Assembly (NCBI GenBank): GCA_028820945.1
Contig: JAPPHW010000452.1
Location: 1-7,671, forward strand
From: Defluviicoccus sp.
GTDB taxonomy: Bacteria; Pseudomonadota; Alphaproteobacteria; MPNO01
DNA: 7,671 nucleotides
Direction of reading: 5' to 3'
A program made the translations under genes and the position numbers. Positions 6,697-7,671 of this stretch are shown piece after piece. Every line of letters begins with the position of its first letter. Positions within the stretch are counted from its first letter, which is position 1. The notes under the pieces were generated by a model. That model worked only from the letters and a program-made list of their open reading frames with translations. It was not told where the DNA came from and did not search any database.

Positions 6697-7224
6697 ATGA
6701 CGCCTGAATTTTCGCGCCCCGTCCGCGTCGACCGGATTCCCGCTTCGGGGATAGTCCGCGAAATCGAGGCGGCGGAGGACGAACGCCGCGCCCTTGCCAG
6801 CCGTTTCGCCATCGTCTCGATCGAATCGCTCTCCGCCCGGGTTGCGCTCAGACGCGCGGGCGACGGCGACATCGTCGTTTCGGGGCGTTGCTCCGCCCGC
6901 GTCGTGCAGGAATGCGTGGTCACGCTCGACCCCGTCGCCAGCGAGATCGAGGAAGAGATCGCGCTTCTCTTCCGGCCCGTCGCGCGGGAGGCGCTCGACG
7001 AAAAGACGGTTGTCATTTCGTCCCGCGAGGATTTCGAGCCCTTCGCCGGGGAGTCGCTCGATATCGGCGAAGTCGTGGCCGTCGAGCTGGCTCTTTGCCT
7101 CGACCCCTTTCCCCGATCGCCGGACGCGGACGCGGCGACCGCGGACGGCGAAGACGACGAACCGCTGCCCGAGGGCACCGATTCGCCTTTTCGCGCGCTG
7201 GCGGCACGAACCCAAAACGGGTAG
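6697..7224 (+). CDS. YceD family protein (DUF177)
   Basis: Small soluble protein of the YceD/DUF177 family, known for lying next to rpmF; E. coli YceD and plant homologues are linked to 23S rRNA accumulation, so a role in ribosome production is likely but not shown here. It is 175 residues. The family core includes [20 protein letters not shown] (61-80, with Cys65 and Cys73), EIALLFRP (87-94) and a block around 113-140 containing [20 protein letters not shown] (113-132) and [10 protein letters not shown]. The acidic stretch 150-161 and the SPF-ALAA-like ending ([13 protein letters not shown]) are also typical. ATG 6697 has GGGGA five bases upstream. The gap to the preceding gene is 12 nt, so the two are probably co-transcribed; rpmF follows after 85 nt. 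Confidence 0.9.
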   Translation: MTPEFSRPVRVDRIPASGIVREIEAAEDERRALASRFAIVSIESLSARVALRRAGDGDIVVSGRCSARVVQECVVTLDPVASEIEEEIALLFRPVAREALDEKTVVISSREDFEPFAGESLDIGEVVAVELALCLDPFPRSPDADAATADGEDDEPLPEGTDSPFRALAARTQNG

Positions 7225-7237
7225 ACTGCGCTTTCGC

Positions 7238-7266
7238 TTGCCGGTCGGGTTCCGGTCGGCTAGGTA
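7238..7266 (+). promoter_or_regulatory. Weak candidate promoter upstream of rpmF
   Basis: TTGCCG (7238-7243) and TAGGTA (7261-7266) are spaced by 17 nt in the 85-nt gap before rpmF. The -10 match is poor. The spacer region also contains an 8-bp direct repeat (7241-7248 and 7252-7259). An internal promoter for the abundant L32 protein would make biological sense, but the sequence support is thin. Confidence 0.22.
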
Positions 7267-7309
7267 TCCGCGAAATCCCCTTCGACAATCTCAAACAGAG
7301 ACGCTGGCG

Positions 7310-7492
7310 ATGGCTGTACCGAAGAAGAAAGTGTCCAAGTCCCGCCGCAACAAGCGGCGTTCGCATCATGCGCTGAGCGCCCAGGCTTACGGCGAGTGCC
7401 CGAACTGCGGCGAATACAAGCGTCCGCACCATGTCTGTGCGTCGTGCGGATATTACGACGGTCGGGAAGTCACGGAGGCGAGCGCGGCATAG
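7310..7492 (+). CDS. rpmF: Large ribosomal subunit protein bL32
   Basis: Structural protein of the 50S subunit, 60 residues, the usual length. It begins with the characteristic [20 protein letters not shown], a basic rRNA-binding tail, then a zinc ribbon: CPNC (30-33) and CASC (43-46), separated by GEYKRPHHV. All four Cys are present, so this is the zinc-binding (C+) form; some alphaproteobacteria such as rhizobia carry a Cys-less form. ATG 7310 is fixed by the invariant MAVP start; longer in-frame readings run back through YceD in the wrong frame. Its upstream Shine-Dalgarno is poor (GAGACG). It lies between YceD and plsX in the standard order that ties ribosome and lipid synthesis. Confidence 0.97.
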   Translation: MAVPKKKVSKSRRNKRRSHHALSAQAYGECPNCGEYKRPHHVCASCGYYDGREVTEASAA

Positions 7493-7508
7493 CCCGACGC
7501 ACTCCACC

Positions 7509-7513
7509 GGAGG
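7509..7513 (+). promoter_or_regulatory. Ribosome binding site that fixes the plsX start
   Basis: GGAGG stands 10 nt before TTG 7524. No ATG or GTG in the plsX frame lies between it and the conserved LDAMGG block, so it supports TTG as the start codon. Confidence 0.55.
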
Positions 7514-7523
7514 CCGGTTTCGG

Positions 7524-7671
7524 TTGAAGGCGCTGATCACAATTGCGCTCGACGCGATGGGAGGCGATAACGCGCCGCGCATCGTGGTCCGGGGCGCGAA
7601 CATCGCGCGGAGGCGCTATCCCGACGTCCGCTTCCGGCTGTTCGGAGACGAGCGCAAGATCGCGCCGCTCC
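7524..7671 (+). CDS. plsX: Phosphate acyltransferase PlsX, N-terminal part (runs off the right edge)
   Basis: PlsX converts acyl-ACP and phosphate to acyl-phosphate, the acyl donor for PlsY in membrane phospholipid synthesis; it is a peripheral cytosolic enzyme. Forty-nine codons are visible. They include ITIALDAMGGDNAPRIVVRG (residues 5-24), the signature N-terminal block, and YPDVRFRLFGDE (32-43), the second strand of the Rossmann-like fold. The start is most likely TTG 7524, four codons before the conserved strand, served by GGAGG 10 nt upstream; the next ATG would fall inside the conserved motif. It begins 31 nt after rpmF, so the two are probably one transcript. fabH would be expected next. 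Confidence 0.94.
   Translation, partial: MKALITIALDAMGGDNAPRIVVRGANIARRRYPDVRFRLFGDERKIAPL

Noticed and set aside
5860..7215. 451-codon minus-strand frame over the chaperone and YceD genes
   Set aside because: No recognisable domain, Arg/Asp-rich, and both plus-strand genes have clear family motifs and ribosome binding sites. Part of it also crosses the bamE-like gene in another frame.
7013..7603. 196-codon minus-strand frame over rpmF and the plsX start
   Set aside because: Arg-rich product opposite well-established rpmF and plsX; a shadow.
1..7671. Mobile elements, tRNA genes, CRISPR repeats, riboswitches
   Set aside because: No terminal inverted repeats, transposase motifs, cloverleaf-like T-arm sequences, regular spaced repeats or FMN/TPP riboswitch cores were recognised on either strand by reading.

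Overview
The window is a stretch of core chromosome from a GC-rich alphaproteobacterium. Protein style and gene order both point there. The NusB N-terminus is of the alphaproteobacterial type. The order riboflavin genes, nusB, thiL, MFS transporter, H+-translocating pyrophosphatase, bamE-like lipoprotein, ubiquinol-cytochrome c chaperone, YceD/DUF177, rpmF, plsX is, from memory, a familiar arrangement in that class. A family or genus cannot be named from the sequence alone. No mobile element, tRNA, rRNA, CRISPR array or sign of recent transfer was seen, and third-position GC bias looks uniform throughout.

Left block (1-3270, all +). It holds the last codons of a RibA/RibBA-type enzyme, then ribH (lumazine synthase), nusB (antitermination factor), thiL (thiamine-monophosphate kinase) and a 12-helix MFS transporter of unknown substrate. 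The first four are packed tightly: a 12-nt gap, a TAATG stop/start overlap, and a 26-nt overlap in which thiL starts at GTG inside nusB. They are most likely one operon of cofactor synthesis plus transcription/rRNA processing. The MFS gene follows after 53 nt and may be co-transcribed.

Middle block (3271-5533, +). A 157-nt leader with a candidate promoter precedes hppA, a complete membrane-bound proton-pumping pyrophosphatase. It carries the Lys/Thr signature of the K+-independent subfamily. The gene ends at a GC-rich perfect hairpin (5534-5550) that separates it from a convergent gene.

Right block (5561-7671). A BamE/SmpA/OmlA-type outer-membrane lipoprotein gene lies on the minus strand. 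It diverges, across a 110-nt region with a TTGACA box, from a plus-strand series: a ubiquinol-cytochrome c chaperone (CBP3-like), YceD/DUF177, rpmF (zinc-ribbon L32) and the beginning of plsX, probably starting at TTG. The YceD-rpmF-plsX series is the classic link between ribosome production and phospholipid/fatty-acid synthesis; fabH would be expected just beyond the right edge.

I looked for an undescribed system and did not find a convincing one. The least explained item is the MFS transporter embedded between vitamin genes and hppA. The remaining observations concern start sites, overlaps, leaders and small hairpins.
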